Source: DTDR01 sp964505415
GTDB lineage: Bacteria > Hydrothermota > Tepidihabitantia > Tepidihabitantales > DTDR01
Assembly: GCA_964505415.1 (NCBI GenBank)
Contig: CAZDHW010000010.1
Span: forward strand, 1 to 64,000
Length of the DNA stretch: 64,000 nucleotides
Direction of reading: 5' to 3'
The position numbers were made by a program, and so were the translations under genes. This document shows positions 6,964-16,210 of the stretch, one piece after another. The notes below the pieces were generated by a model, which saw only the letters and a list, made by a program, of their open reading frames with translations, was not told the origin of the DNA and searched no databases. The first letter of the stretch is position 1; each line of letters starts with the position of its first letter.

Positions 6964-8211
6964 TTATTGCTCGCCGTACATGGCAATTATTTCTTCTCTC
7001 TTTTTGCCACGAATTTTGTATTTATCACCAACTTTCTTAAAAGCTTCTAATGCCTGGTCGATATGTTCTTTAGTGTGAGCTGCTGACAATTGAACCCTAA
7101 TTCGTGCTTCTCCGCGAGGTACTACTGGATAGAAAAAGCCGACCACATAAATTCCTTCATAATATAAATCGCGAGCAAATTCTTGAGATAATCGGGCATT
7201 ATAAAGCATAATTGGAACAATTGGGTGTATTCCTGGTTTAATATCAAAACCAAGTTCCATCATTTTTTCTCTAAAATATTTTGTATTCCATTCTAATCTA
7301 TCTCTTAATTCAGTTGTTTCAGTTAATAAATCAATTACGGCAATAGTAGCATTTACAATTACGGGACTTAGAGTGTTAGAGAATAAATAAGGTCTTGATC
7401 TTTGTCTTAATATTTCTACTATCTCCTTTCGGGAAGCAGTGCAGCCGCCAGAAGCACCACCCATTGCTTTACCAAAAGTGGTAGTAATAATATCTACGCG
7501 ACCCATCACATTATGATATTCCGGGGTTCCTCTGCCGGTCTTTCCAATAAAACCGGTAGCGTGGGCATCATCAATCATTACTAAGGCATCATATTTGTCA
7601 GCTAATTCGCAGATATCCGGAAGGTTTGCTAAATCACCATCCATCGAGAAAACACCATCAGTAGCAATAATTCGAAATCTTTTATTTTGTGTTGCTTTTA
7701 ACTTTTCCTCTAAATCTTTCATATCACCGTGTTGGTAAATAAACCTTTCTGCTTTGCACATTCTTATCCCATCAATAATGGAAGCGTGATTTAAACGGTC
7801 AGAAATAATTGCATCTTGTTCATTAAAAAGGGGTTCAAAAAGACCACCGTTAGCATCGAAGCAGGAAGAATATAAAATTGCGTCTTCCGTTCCAAGAAAC
7901 TGGGCAATTTTCTTTTCTAATGTTTTATGAATATCCTGTGTTCCACAAATAAAACGAACAGAAGAAAGTCCAAAACCGTGGGTTTCTAATGCTTTTTTAG
8001 CGGCTTCAATTACCTTTGGATGGGAAGAAAGTCCCAAATAATTATTAGCGCAGAAATTTAAAACTCTTTTTGGCTTACTTCCTTCCGGATATTCAACAAC
8101 AATTTCGCTTGATTGGGGTGTCAAAATATAGCGCTCTTCTTTATAAAGCCCAGCTTTTTTGGTATTTTCTAATTCGTTTCTTAAAAACTCTCTTATTGCT
8201 CCATATGCCAT
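6964..8211 (-). CDS. kbl: glycine C-acetyltransferase (2-amino-3-ketobutyrate CoA ligase)
   Basis: This is a 415-residue PLP-dependent alpha-oxoamine synthase. It shows NFCANNYLGLSSHP near residue 52, the substrate/cofactor segment DDAHATGFIG and the PLP lysine in TTFGKAMGGASGG. It catalyses the interconversion of 2-amino-3-oxobutyrate plus CoA with glycine plus acetyl-CoA, the second step of threonine breakdown. No threonine dehydrogenase gene is adjacent. It is a single-gene unit with its own promoter (8236-8263) and a clear SD (GGAGG) before ATG, converging on the permease gene with one base between stops. Related KAS-family enzymes (BioF, SPT) are alternatives, but the overall match is to Kbl. 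Confidence 0.92.
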   Translation of the reverse strand: MAYGAIREFLRNELENTKKAGLYKEERYILTPQSSEIVVEYPEGSKPKRVLNFCANNYLGLSSHPKVIEAAKKALETHGFGLSSVRFICGTQDIHKTLEKKIAQFLGTEDAILYSSCFDANGGLFEPLFNEQDAIISDRLNHASIIDGIRMCKAERFIYQHGDMKDLEEKLKATQNKRFRIIATDGVFSMDGDLANLPDICELADKYDALVMIDDAHATGFIGKTGRGTPEYHNVMGRVDIITTTFGKAMGGASGGCTASRKEIVEILRQRSRPYLFSNTLSPVIVNATIAVIDLLTETTELRDRLEWNTKYFREKMMELGFDIKPGIHPIVPIMLYNARLSQEFARDLYYEGIYVVGFFYPVVPRGEARIRVQLSAAHTKEHIDQALEAFKKVGDKYKIRGKKREEIIAMYGEQ

Positions 8212-8235
8212 AACTCCTCCATTTTTAATTTTCTA

Positions 8236-8263
8236 ATTATAAAAGAATACAAAAAAAAGTCAA
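8236..8263 (-). promoter_or_regulatory. kbl promoter
   Basis: Reading on the minus strand, TTGACT (8258-8263), 16 nt, TATAAT (8236-8241). The start codon follows after 24 nt containing GGAGG, so this is one of the minority of leadered units. Confidence 0.7.
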
Positions 8264-8271
8264 ATTTTATA

Positions 8272-8299
8272 TTGAAAAATAAATATTTAAAATTATAAT
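8272..8299 (+). promoter_or_regulatory. promoter of the ubiA-like/DUF362/nfu operon
   Basis: TTGAAA (8272-8277), 16 nt, TATAAT (8294-8299). ATG 8309 follows only 9 nt later without an SD; a TTG at 8306 would be 6 nt away. Confidence 0.6.
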
Positions 8300-8308
8300 A
8301 TTTAATTG

Positions 8309-9190
8309 ATGAAAAAAATATATTATTTAATTATTTCTTTAAGGCCAACCCAATGGATTAAAAATTTTTTAATTTTTGCTGGTTTAATTTTTGCTCAAAA
8401 GTTATTAGATTTTTCCTTGTTAATGAAAACTATTTTTGGTTTTTTCCTTTTTTCTTTTAGTGCCGCTTCTCTTTATATTATTAATGATATAAAAGATTAC
8501 GAGAAAGACCGCCTCCATCCCAAGAAAAAAGAGCGACCTATTGCCAGTGGTAAGATAAGTAAGCAAGAAGGTTTAATTTTTGCTTTAATTTTGTTATTTG
8601 TTAGTCTTTATTTATCATATCTTTTATCATTGCCATTTTTTCTGATTTTACTTCTTTATATTGGGCTATCTTTTCTTTACACATTATTTCTTAAAGAAAT
8701 AGTAATTTTAGATGTTATTGTAGTTGCGATTTTTTTTCTTTTACGAGCCTGGGCAGGTACTTTATTAATTAATGTTTCCCTTTCTGAATGGCTTTTTGTT
8801 TGTACTATTTTGTTAGCATTATTTTTAGCATTAACCAAAAGAAAAAGCGAAATTTTCCTTCTTAATAATTCCGCAAATAGCCACCGTAAAGTTTTAAAAA
8901 ATTATTCCCATGATTTTATTGACCAGATGATTAGTGTTACTACGGCTTCTTCCCTTATTGCTTATGCTATTTACACCGTGGCCCCGGAAACAGTCCATAA
9001 ATTTAAAACTAAAAATTTAGTTTTAACCTTACCTTTTGTAATCTACGGAATTTTTCGCTATCTTTACCTTATCTATCACAAAAGGTTTAACGATAATCCC
9101 GATAGAGCCTTTGTTAAAGATATTCCACTATTAGTGGATATTTTTCTTTGGTTAATTTGTGTGATAGTTATTATTTATAAATTTAAATGA
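8309..9190 (+). CDS. UbiA family prenyltransferase, decaprenyl-phosphate phosphoribosyltransferase-like
   Basis: This is a 293-residue, nine-TM-like UbiA superfamily protein. The N-terminal RPTQWIKNFLIFAGLIF and the Mg/diphosphate motif NDIKDYEKDRLHPKKKERPI (residues about 50-70) match the DPPR synthase subgroup. That subgroup transfers phosphoribosyl pyrophosphate to polyprenyl phosphate as the first step towards decaprenylphosphoryl arabinose. No DprE1/DprE2 is present in the window, so the exact product is not shown. ATG 8309 is preferred over TTG 8306. It overlaps the DUF362 gene by 4 nt (ATGA). Confidence 0.82.
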   Translation: MKKIYYLIISLRPTQWIKNFLIFAGLIFAQKLLDFSLLMKTIFGFFLFSFSAASLYIINDIKDYEKDRLHPKKKERPIASGKISKQEGLIFALILLFVSLYLSYLLSLPFFLILLLYIGLSFLYTLFLKEIVILDVIVVAIFFLLRAWAGTLLINVSLSEWLFVCTILLALFLALTKRKSEIFLLNNSANSHRKVLKNYSHDFIDQMISVTTASSLIAYAIYTVAPETVHKFKTKNLVLTLPFVIYGIFRYLYLIYHKRFNDNPDRAFVKDIPLLVDIFLWLICVIVIIYKFK

Positions 9191-10275
9191 GTGAAGTTTT
9201 TGTTTTAAAAACATCTCCGGAAAGGGTCTTAATTGATTACGAAAGATTACTTCATTTGGCTAATTATCAAAATTTTTTGGATAAAAGCAAAGAGATTATA
9301 ATTAAATTAAACCTTTCTTGGACGCTTTTTTATCCAGCCTCCTCTTCACCGCCTTGGCAATTGGAAGGAGTTTTAAGAACTCTTTTAAAAGATGGTTATG
9401 ATAAAGAAAAAATTTACCCTTGTGAGAATAAAACAGTTGTGACCGATGTGAAAAAGGGAGCAAAAAATCAGGGTTGGCTTTATGTGTTAAAAAAATATGG
9501 TTTAAAATTCGTTCCTTTACCCGAAGTTGAATGGATTAAATATGAATTTAAAACTCCATTATTAAAAATTGACAAAATCTTCAAAGAAGGAATTTATATT
9601 CCGAAGTTTTTTATTAATAAACAGGTTATTCATTTGCCCACCATGAAAACTCACGGTCATTCAATAACAACGGGTGCAATTAAAAATGCCTTTGGTGGAC
9701 TTTTAAAAGAAGTAAGACATTACGGCCACGAATTTATCCACGAAGTTTTGGTGGATTTACTTTTAATGCAAAAAGAAATTCATCCAATAATTTTTGCGGT
9801 TATGGACGGAACAGTTTGTGGTAACGGTGCCGGTCCAAGAACGATGCTTCCTTACATTGGTAATTTAATTTTGGCTTCTTTTGACTCAGTAGCTTTAGAC
9901 GCAGTTGCGAGTAAGATAATGGGATTCGAGCCCTTAAAAATTCCTTATTTAAAAATTGCCCACGAAATGGGATTAGGTTGTGCTGATACCGAAAAAATAA
10001 AAATTTATGGTGATGAGATAAGAAATTTAAATTTTAAATTTAAAACCAAAAAAAGTTTTGTTATTTTTGGAGACCAACAATTACGAAAGGGTTATTTAAA
10101 ATTTTTAAAAAAAATTGCTCTTCATTCGCCCTTATGGATTTGGGCACCAATTGCTTCCACTTTTTATCACGATTTTTTATGGTATCCTTTTATTGGTAAA
10201 ATTCGTTTAGAAAGATTTCTTTTGACTGGATGGGGAAAACTTTTCAAAAAATATTTTAAAGGAGGAAAGAAATGA
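9187..10275 (+). CDS. DUF362 domain-containing protein
   Basis: A 362-residue protein of the DUF362 family. Recognisable segments are IIIKLNLSW near residue 38, VIHLPTMKTHGHSITTGAIKNAFGG near 150-175 and the SFDSVALDAVASKIMG region near 230-245. The family is widespread in anaerobes and archaea and its chemistry is unresolved; some members carry ferredoxin domains, but this one has no cysteine cluster of that kind. It sits between a UbiA-type prenyltransferase and an Nfu-type iron-sulfur carrier. A role linked to Fe-S proteins is possible but not shown. Confidence 0.8.
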   Translation: MSEVFVLKTSPERVLIDYERLLHLANYQNFLDKSKEIIIKLNLSWTLFYPASSSPPWQLEGVLRTLLKDGYDKEKIYPCENKTVVTDVKKGAKNQGWLYVLKKYGLKFVPLPEVEWIKYEFKTPLLKIDKIFKEGIYIPKFFINKQVIHLPTMKTHGHSITTGAIKNAFGGLLKEVRHYGHEFIHEVLVDLLLMQKEIHPIIFAVMDGTVCGNGAGPRTMLPYIGNLILASFDSVALDAVASKIMGFEPLKIPYLKIAHEMGLGCADTEKIKIYGDEIRNLNFKFKTKKSFVIFGDQQLRKGYLKFLKKIALHSPLWIWAPIASTFYHDFLWYPFIGKIRLERFLLTGWGKLFKKYFKGGKK

Positions 10276-10511
10276 ATGAAGAAATAAAGCAAAAGATAAA
10301 GGAAATGTTTGAAAAAGAAATAAGACCCGGTCTTATTGCTGATGGTGGCGATGGTGAGATTGTCGAAATAAGCGATGACGGAGTGGTGAAAGTGAAGCTT
10401 TTTGGTAGTTGTGCCGGTTGCCCCTTTGCTACTTTAACCCTTGCCTTAGGAATTGAACAACGATTAAAAGAAAAATTTTCGGAAGTTAAAAAGGTGGAAA
10501 ATATTATTTAA
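10272..10511 (+). CDS. NifU C-terminal (Nfu) Fe-S scaffold/carrier protein
   Basis: The 79-residue product is a single Nfu domain: R-P-G-L-I-A-D-G-G-D near residue 17 and the cluster-binding C-x2-C in FGSCAGCPFATLTL near residue 41. Nfu proteins hold and deliver iron-sulfur clusters as dimers, one cysteine pair per subunit. A good SD (GGAGGAAAG) lies in the end of DUF362, overlapping by 4 nt. It could serve the window's many Fe-S enzymes (KorD, radical SAM, RlmD-like). Confidence 0.9.
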   Translation: MNEEIKQKIKEMFEKEIRPGLIADGGDGEIVEISDDGVVKVKLFGSCAGCPFATLTLALGIEQRLKEKFSEVKKVENII

Positions 10512-10512
10512 C

Positions 10513-11721
10513 TTAGGGAGGGTAGGGAATTCCTTCTAAAAAATTTTGCCGATAAGCAAGGTTTAAGGGTAAGGCATAAAAAAAAGTATTGTAAAAACCG
10601 ACTCTTCTTGGTCTTTTTGATAAGCGATAAATAATATTTTTTAAAGAATAAAATTCTCTTTTTAAAACCGCTGGCGAGGTTTCTTTTAAAAATGGTTGAT
10701 AAGTAATATTTTCTAAACGAAAATCTTGGTTCTCTTTTATAAAAAATTTTGCTTCTAAAAAATCAAAATCAATTTTTTTAAAAATATTGCAAAGTTCTTT
10801 AAAATTTATTTCTTTATTTTCTAAAACAAAAGAAAGTTTAGCTCCTACAAGAATTTTTTCCTTCTGAATGGTTTTTACTTCTTTTCGCTTCTCTTTTATC
10901 AATTTATTTACTTCTTTTGTTAACATATCTTCTAAAGTAAGCCAAGTTTCATTAAGATAGATAATTTTTACTCCGGCTTTGGCTAAAAGACGGACGAATT
11001 GGGGAGATTCAAAAATTTTATAAGAAGCTTTAACCAACCAATGCTTTCGGAAACGACGGGCAAAAGAAAAGAAATCGGTATAATAATCTAAATTACTGGT
11101 GATATCTTCATCATCAATTGTTATTGTTTTTTCTGGTTGATTAACAAGTTCGCTTATTATCTCTTTTATCGGTCGAATTTTGATATTATCTCTAAAATAG
11201 AGAAAGTTTTTACAAAAAGGTTTAAAAATTGGTAAACAGTGACAGCCGATTATTAAAGAAATTTTAGCTGGGACCGGTAAATAATTAGGAAGAGAGAGCG
11301 CAATGTAAATGTTTTTTTCTTTTTCTAAAACTTCTTTGATAATATTCGGCAAAAATCCCACTATTAAAGAAACATCTTTTTCTTGTAAATTTTCAAAGAG
11401 AGAGGGCTGATAATAAAAATAATAAGTAATTAAAGGACCAAAGAAAAAGATTTTTCTTTTATCACCTTTTTCTTTTATCAATTCAATCGTTGAAATTATT
11501 GTAGAAAAATCACTTAAAAAATCACAGTAAACAAAAATATGAGTATAATCTTTAAACTCTAATTTTTTTAACCTTAAATCCTGATAATCAAAATTAATAA
11601 GATTTTTTATTTGTGAAATTTCTTCTTTTTCTTTTAAAAAATATTTTGCCCCTTTAGGAGGAAAAGATTCTCGATACCAAAGAGAAATAGTAGGAAGATA
11701 AACAAAAAGAATTTTTTTCAT
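10513..11721 (-). CDS. radical-SAM-like protein with B12-domain-like N-terminus and divergent cysteine motif
   Basis: A 402-residue protein laid out like B12-binding radical SAM proteins: N-terminal strand MKKILFVYLPT, a Rossmann-like first half, then a segment resembling the SAM barrel (IRPIKEIISELV, then TITIDDEDITSNLDYYTDFF). Where the CX3CX2C cluster motif should be, it has GCHCLPIFKPFC, giving C-x-C-x7-C. It has either lost the canonical cluster or binds it differently. It is the last gene of the trpS-ispD-dxr-rseP operon, starting in an ATGA overlap with rseP. The product is unknown, and an inactive paralogue is a real possibility. Confidence 0.55.
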   Translation of the reverse strand: MKKILFVYLPTISLWYRESFPPKGAKYFLKEKEEISQIKNLINFDYQDLRLKKLEFKDYTHIFVYCDFLSDFSTIISTIELIKEKGDKRKIFFFGPLITYYFYYQPSLFENLQEKDVSLIVGFLPNIIKEVLEKEKNIYIALSLPNYLPVPAKISLIIGCHCLPIFKPFCKNFLYFRDNIKIRPIKEIISELVNQPEKTITIDDEDITSNLDYYTDFFSFARRFRKHWLVKASYKIFESPQFVRLLAKAGVKIIYLNETWLTLEDMLTKEVNKLIKEKRKEVKTIQKEKILVGAKLSFVLENKEINFKELCNIFKKIDFDFLEAKFFIKENQDFRLENITYQPFLKETSPAVLKREFYSLKNIIYRLSKRPRRVGFYNTFFYALPLNLAYRQNFLEGIPYPP

Positions 11722-12962
11722 TTGGTTTTAAATAGTCGGGAAAGATCGTTATAAAAAGTGAAAATAATCAGAAGCATAATAACTACCCAACCAATAGTGA
11801 TAGCCACATCTAACTCTTTTTTGGTCAATTTTCTTTTCATGAAATGTTCAATTATAAAAATTAATCCACGCCCACCATCCAAAACCGGAATAGGTAAAAT
11901 ATTGACAATAAAAAGATTGATAGCTAATAAACCAAATAATGCTAAAAAATATTCCCAACCCCAACGTAAACTTTCATAAGTCAATTGAGCCACCATAATT
12001 GGCCCTCCTAAAGCTTTACGAGAAACTTTTCCAGTAATTAACTTGTAAAGAATTACTAATGTTTGAAGGCTCACGTACCCTGTTCGGATACCGGCTTGAT
12101 AAATAGCTTCAAAGAAATTTACTTTTATTCTCGGTAAATATACCCACACACCTATTTGAGGTACTTTCTTAGAAGCGGTATCAGCAGTAACTAATTGAGG
12201 GATAAGATTAGCATAAAAAACACCTTTCCTTTTATAGGTGATTTTTATTCTTTTTCCGCCAGAGTTCCTTATTTTTTCAATTAATTCCTCCCAGCTACTT
12301 ATAAAAGTATCGTTCACCGCAATAATCGTATCGTGCGGTTTCAACCCGGCTTTTTCTGCTGGGCTTCCCTTTTTTACTTTTTCTAAGATTGGCAAAATAA
12401 GAGGGTAAAGGCTTCTAATACTATCATTTACTATCCAATAGAAATTGACTATTTTATTTTTTCTTTTAACTATAAAGAAAGTGTTTTTGTTCAAATTTTT
12501 ATTTAAGATTTCTGCCGCCTTTTCAAAGGAATTGATAGTATCTTTATTAATAAACAATAAAACATCACCTTTTTGAAATGGTCCGATTTTGGTTTCGTAA
12601 TTAATGATTGGTGGCGAATATTTTATTCCAAAAAGAAAATATAAAAGAAATAGAAGAAAAAATCCTAAAATTAAATTGGCTAAGGGTCCCATAAATATCA
12701 CCATTAATTTTTTCTTTACCGGTTGAGCTAAAAAACCGTCCTCTTCTTCACTCTCTTCCCCTTTTAATTTTATATAACCACCTAAGGGAATTAAAGAAAG
12801 GATGTAAGTGGTTTCCTTAATTTGTCTTTTTAATAGCACTGGACCAAAACCAATAGAAAATTTCTCTACGGGCATATGATAAATTTTCGCAGTTATTAAA
12901 TGACCAATTTCGTGGATGGTGATTAAAATACCAATGACAATTATTACTATTAGTAGTTCCAT
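11718..12962 (-). CDS. rseP: RIP metalloprotease RseP (site-2 protease)
   Basis: A 414-residue M50 intramembrane protease. The zinc motif HEIGH is at residues 17-21 inside TM1, followed by FSIGFGPVL and the GGYIKLKG signature. A PDZ domain (about residues 190-265) carries GSPAEKAGLKPHDTI. The C-terminal NILPIPVLDGGRGL holds the third metal ligand (Asp). It cleaves membrane anti-sigma factors or signal-peptide remnants in the inner membrane. It lies one base after dxr, the classical ispC-rseP neighbourhood. Confidence 0.95.
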   Translation of the reverse strand: MELLIVIIVIGILITIHEIGHLITAKIYHMPVEKFSIGFGPVLLKRQIKETTYILSLIPLGGYIKLKGEESEEEDGFLAQPVKKKLMVIFMGPLANLILGFFLLFLLYFLFGIKYSPPIINYETKIGPFQKGDVLLFINKDTINSFEKAAEILNKNLNKNTFFIVKRKNKIVNFYWIVNDSIRSLYPLILPILEKVKKGSPAEKAGLKPHDTIIAVNDTFISSWEELIEKIRNSGGKRIKITYKRKGVFYANLIPQLVTADTASKKVPQIGVWVYLPRIKVNFFEAIYQAGIRTGYVSLQTLVILYKLITGKVSRKALGGPIMVAQLTYESLRWGWEYFLALFGLLAINLFIVNILPIPVLDGGRGLIFIIEHFMKRKLTKKELDVAITIGWVVIMLLIIFTFYNDLSRLFKTK

Positions 12963-12963
12963 C

Positions 12964-14118
12964 TTACAATCTCTTATTCGTTATTAATTCTTGAGCATAT
13001 CTTTTAGCCCAATTTTTCGCTTGGATAAGTTGGTTTAAATTAGGATTATAAATTTTTTTATGGGCTTTTAAAGTTTTTTCAATAAGTTTCACAATTTCCC
13101 GAAATTTAAGCTTACCTTTTAAAAAATTCTCTACAGCTATCTCATCAGCCCCAACTAAAACTGCGGGGGTTGAAGAGTTTTTTTCTAAATATTTAAGAAG
13201 TTTTAAAGCAGGAAAGAGCTTTTTGTTGGGTTTTAATAAATTTAAATTAAAAGGGAAATTTTTTAATCTTTTATCTAAAAAATCGTAATCTTTGTTTATC
13301 ATTTTTAAAAGAGCATAGGAGATAAAAATTTTCATATCTGGTTCACTAAACATTCCATAAACAATTCCATTGTTATTTTCTATTAATCCATGGATAATTC
13401 CTTGAGGATGAATTAAAATATCAATTTTTTTTATTTCGGTATCAAAAAAATGACTAACTTCAACAATTTCAAATATTTTGTTTATTAGAGTCGCTGAATC
13501 TACAGTGATTTTCTTTCCCATTTTCCAGATTGGATGAGAAAGAACTTCTTTCACGGTAATTTGGTTTAAATTTTTTTGATAGTTAAAAATAGCGCCACCC
13601 GAAGCGGTGAGAAAAAATTTTTTTACTTCATTATTTCCATATTGGTTCAAAAGTAAATGAAACGCCACTAATTCCGAATCAATAGGAAGGATTTCTACTT
13701 TTTCTTTTTTGGCTAAATAAAAAATAAACTGACCGAAGGCAACGATTAATTCTTTAGAAGCTAAAGCAATTTTCTTTCTTTTTTTAATCGTTAAAATTAA
13801 GGCATTTAAACTATCGGTTCCCGAAGCCAAGAAAAGAACACCATCAACCTCCGGATGAGAAACGATTTCTAACAAACCGTCTTCATTGCCAACAATTTTT
13901 ACACCGGAAAAGAAAAAATTATTTTTAAAATTTTTATACTGATTGGCGTCATAAACCACTAAATATCGAGGTTTATATTCTTTTGCTTGTTGGGCTAATA
14001 ATTTGATATTTTTTTCGCAGGCAAGAGCAAAAATATTAAAGTCTTTCTTTAATTTTTTAATTACTATAAGTGCCTGTCTTCCTAAAAATCCCGTAGAACC
14101 GATTATTGCTAAATTCAT
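12964..14118 (-). CDS. dxr: 1-deoxy-D-xylulose 5-phosphate reductoisomerase
   Basis: The product (384 aa from ATG 14118) has the NADPH loop IGSTGFLGRQAL at the N-terminus, ASKELIVAFG near residue 113, the DSELVAFH metal-site region and SATLINKIFEIVE near 200. It converts DXP to MEP, the committed step of the non-mevalonate isoprenoid pathway. ATG 14118 is chosen because it overlaps the ispD stop (ATGA). An earlier ATG at 14130 would add four residues. It acts directly before IspD in the pathway, and the two genes are adjacent. Confidence 0.94.
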   Translation of the reverse strand: MNLAIIGSTGFLGRQALIVIKKLKKDFNIFALACEKNIKLLAQQAKEYKPRYLVVYDANQYKNFKNNFFFSGVKIVGNEDGLLEIVSHPEVDGVLFLASGTDSLNALILTIKKRKKIALASKELIVAFGQFIFYLAKKEKVEILPIDSELVAFHLLLNQYGNNEVKKFFLTASGGAIFNYQKNLNQITVKEVLSHPIWKMGKKITVDSATLINKIFEIVEVSHFFDTEIKKIDILIHPQGIIHGLIENNNGIVYGMFSEPDMKIFISYALLKMINKDYDFLDKRLKNFPFNLNLLKPNKKLFPALKLLKYLEKNSSTPAVLVGADEIAVENFLKGKLKFREIVKLIEKTLKAHKKIYNPNLNQLIQAKNWAKRYAQELITNKRL

Positions 14119-14780
14119 TTTTTTAACCAATTTTTTATTAGTCTTAAATCTTCTGGGGTAGTAATCTTTATATTTTTTTTATCGCCTTTAAAAAAATATA
14201 CTTTAAAACCGGCTTTTTCTAAAAAAGTAGCGTCATCAGGTCCTTGCCATTTGTATCTGTTAACTAAGCGATAAGCTTTTTTCAAAAGTTGGATATCAAA
14301 AAATTGGGGGGTTTGGATTCGATAAATATTTTCTCTTTCTAAAGTAGTAATCACTTCGTTACCACACACCAGCTTTAAAGTGTCTTCACTAGGGACTCCA
14401 AACACCACAGCTTTATATTTTTTAACCAAATTAAATCCTTGATTGATAAAATTAGAAGTGATTAGCGGACGAGAAGCATCATGAATTGCTACATACCCTT
14501 TAGAAGGTAGGAATTTTAAAGCGTTCATAACTGAATGATATCTTTCTTTTCCGCCGCTGATAATTTTTTTTACTTTGGAAAGGGAAAAGGTTTTAACCCA
14601 TTGCCAAACTTCCTTTTTTTTATTTTTTAAAGTGACAATAAATATTTCATTACAATTAGATTGTTGAAAGGGAATTGTGGAGTAAATAAAGAGCGGTATG
14701 TTATTTATCAAAAAAAATTGTTTTAACCCCCCAAACCTTTTACCTTGGCCAGCGGCTAAAATAATTCCGTAGTTTCTCAT
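14115..14780 (-). CDS. ispD: 2-C-methyl-D-erythritol 4-phosphate cytidylyltransferase
   Basis: A 221-residue nucleotidyltransferase with the CTP loop ILAAGQGKRFGGLKQF at residues 6-21 and the catalytic HDASRPLI near residue 100. It couples CTP to MEP in the non-mevalonate isoprenoid pathway. It overlaps trpS by 4 nt and dxr by 4 nt. No IspF or IspE is in the window. Confidence 0.93.
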   Translation of the reverse strand: MRNYGIILAAGQGKRFGGLKQFFLINNIPLFIYSTIPFQQSNCNEIFIVTLKNKKKEVWQWVKTFSLSKVKKIISGGKERYHSVMNALKFLPSKGYVAIHDASRPLITSNFINQGFNLVKKYKAVVFGVPSEDTLKLVCGNEVITTLERENIYRIQTPQFFDIQLLKKAYRLVNRYKWQGPDDATFLEKAGFKVYFFKGDKKNIKITTPEDLRLIKNWLKK

Positions 14781-15769
14781 TTAAAATAATCAATTTTGAT
14801 TGCTGTCCGAACTTCTTTCATTGTCTCTTCAGCAATCCTTTTTGCTTTCTTAGTTCCTTCATAAAGAATTTCCATAACTTCTTTTTTTCTTTGTTCGTAA
14901 TAATGTCTTTTTTCCCTAATTGGTTCTAAAATCTCGTTAAGAATATTAGTCAATTTTTCTTTACAAATAACACAACCAATTTTTCCCTCTTTACATTCTT
15001 TTTCAATTTCTAAATACCCTTTTTCATTGAAAGCTTTATGGTAAAGAAAAACCGTACAAATTTCCGGATGTCCTGGATCGGTAGGATGTATCCTTTGAGG
15101 GTCAGTAACTGCTTTTTTTACTTTTTTCTCTATTTCTTCCGGTGGGTCACCTAAATAAATACAATTTCCCAAACTTTTGCTCATTTTGGCATTTCCATCC
15201 AAACCTGGAAGTCGGGGCACCGAAGACAAAAGAGGCTCTGGTTCGACTAAAACTTCACCATATAATTGATTAAATTTTCTAACAATTTTTCTTGTTAATT
15301 CAATATGAGGCAATTGATCTTCGCCGACCGGTACTAAATTGGCTTTACAAAAAGTAATATCGGCTGCCTGGTGTACTGGATAACCTAAAAATCCATAGGG
15401 CATACTTTTTTCATAATGATATTGCTTAGCTTCAGTTTTAATTGTAGGATTATGAAAAAGAAGATTTACTGAGACCAGCATTGAATAATAAATTGCTAAT
15501 TCAGCAATTTCTGGAATCATCGATTGAATAAAAATAGAAGTTACTTCGGGATTTATTCCACAAGCCAAATTATCAATAGCAACTTGTAAAACATCTTCTT
15601 TTAAAAGCTCGGGATGTTCAAAATTAGTAGTCAATGCTTGGACATCAGCAATGATTATAAAGGTTTCATATTCGTATTGTAATTTTACCCGATTGATAAT
15701 TGTGCCGATATAATGACCAAGATGAAGCGGACCAGTTGGGCGGTCTCCAGTTAAAATTCTTTTTTTCAT
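14777..15769 (-). CDS. trpS: tryptophanyl-tRNA synthetase
   Basis: A 330-residue class I synthetase with GDRPTGPLHLGHYIGTI (HIGH-type HLGH) at residues 8-24 and the KMSKS loop around residue 200. The length is normal for bacterial TrpRS. It is the first gene of a five-gene minus-strand operon with ispD, dxr, rseP and a radical-SAM-like gene. The promoter -10 ends only 5 nt before the ATG and no SD is possible there, so translation from a leaderless mRNA is predicted. Confidence 0.95.
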   Translation of the reverse strand: MKKRILTGDRPTGPLHLGHYIGTIINRVKLQYEYETFIIIADVQALTTNFEHPELLKEDVLQVAIDNLACGINPEVTSIFIQSMIPEIAELAIYYSMLVSVNLLFHNPTIKTEAKQYHYEKSMPYGFLGYPVHQAADITFCKANLVPVGEDQLPHIELTRKIVRKFNQLYGEVLVEPEPLLSSVPRLPGLDGNAKMSKSLGNCIYLGDPPEEIEKKVKKAVTDPQRIHPTDPGHPEICTVFLYHKAFNEKGYLEIEKECKEGKIGCVICKEKLTNILNEILEPIREKRHYYEQRKKEVMEILYEGTKKAKRIAEETMKEVRTAIKIDYFK

Positions 15770-15774
15770 AATTA

Positions 15775-15803
15775 ATTATAATTGTTAATAATAAAATTGT
15801 CAA
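15775..15803 (-). promoter_or_regulatory. trpS operon promoter (leaderless type)
   Basis: On the minus strand, TTGACA (15798-15803), 17 nt, TATAAT (15775-15780): both boxes are perfect consensus. The trpS ATG starts 5 nt past the -10. Confidence 0.8.
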
Positions 15804-15843
15804 TTTTAAGTAATAATTATAAAATTTTAAAATTAAAGATTAA

Positions 15844-15871
15844 TTGATTTTTAAGAAAAATTTTATAAAAT
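15844..15871 (+). promoter_or_regulatory. A/V-ATPase operon promoter
   Basis: TTGATT (15844-15849), 16 nt, TAAAAT (15866-15871). ATG 15881 begins 9 nt later with no SD. Confidence 0.6.
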
Positions 15872-15880
15872 AATAATTCC

Positions 15881-16210
15881 ATGGAAAATGAAATTTTAAA
15901 AGAAATCCAAAAGATTGAGGAAGAAGCGGAGAAAATAATTAAAGAAACTAAACAATATGCGGAAAATCTAATTAATCAAAAGAAAAGGGAAAGCGAGTTA
16001 AAAATAGAAAATTTTAAAAAAGAAATAGCAAAAATAAAAGAAGAAAAAATTAAAGCAACGATTAAAGAATTGGAAGGAGCGAGATTAAAAAAAGAAAAGG
16101 AGATTGAAGAAAAAATAAAAAACTTAGAACTTAAGGCAGAAAGTAATTTTGCCAATGTTTTAAAATATCTAAAAAATAAATTTTTTGAAATATGGCAATC
16201 GCTAAAATAA
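15881..16210 (+). CDS. A/V-type ATP synthase peripheral-stalk subunit H (AhaH-like coiled coil)
   Basis: A 109-residue, almost entirely charged alpha-helical protein (K/E-rich heptads throughout), the expected form of the H/G subunit that pairs with subunit E in the peripheral stalk. Its function is assigned mainly from position: it precedes the I, K and E genes and overlaps the I gene by 19 nt. Coiled-coil composition alone would not be diagnostic. Confidence 0.7.
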   Translation: MENEILKEIQKIEEEAEKIIKETKQYAENLINQKKRESELKIENFKKEIAKIKEEKIKATIKELEGARLKKEKEIEEKIKNLELKAESNFANVLKYLKNKFFEIWQSLK

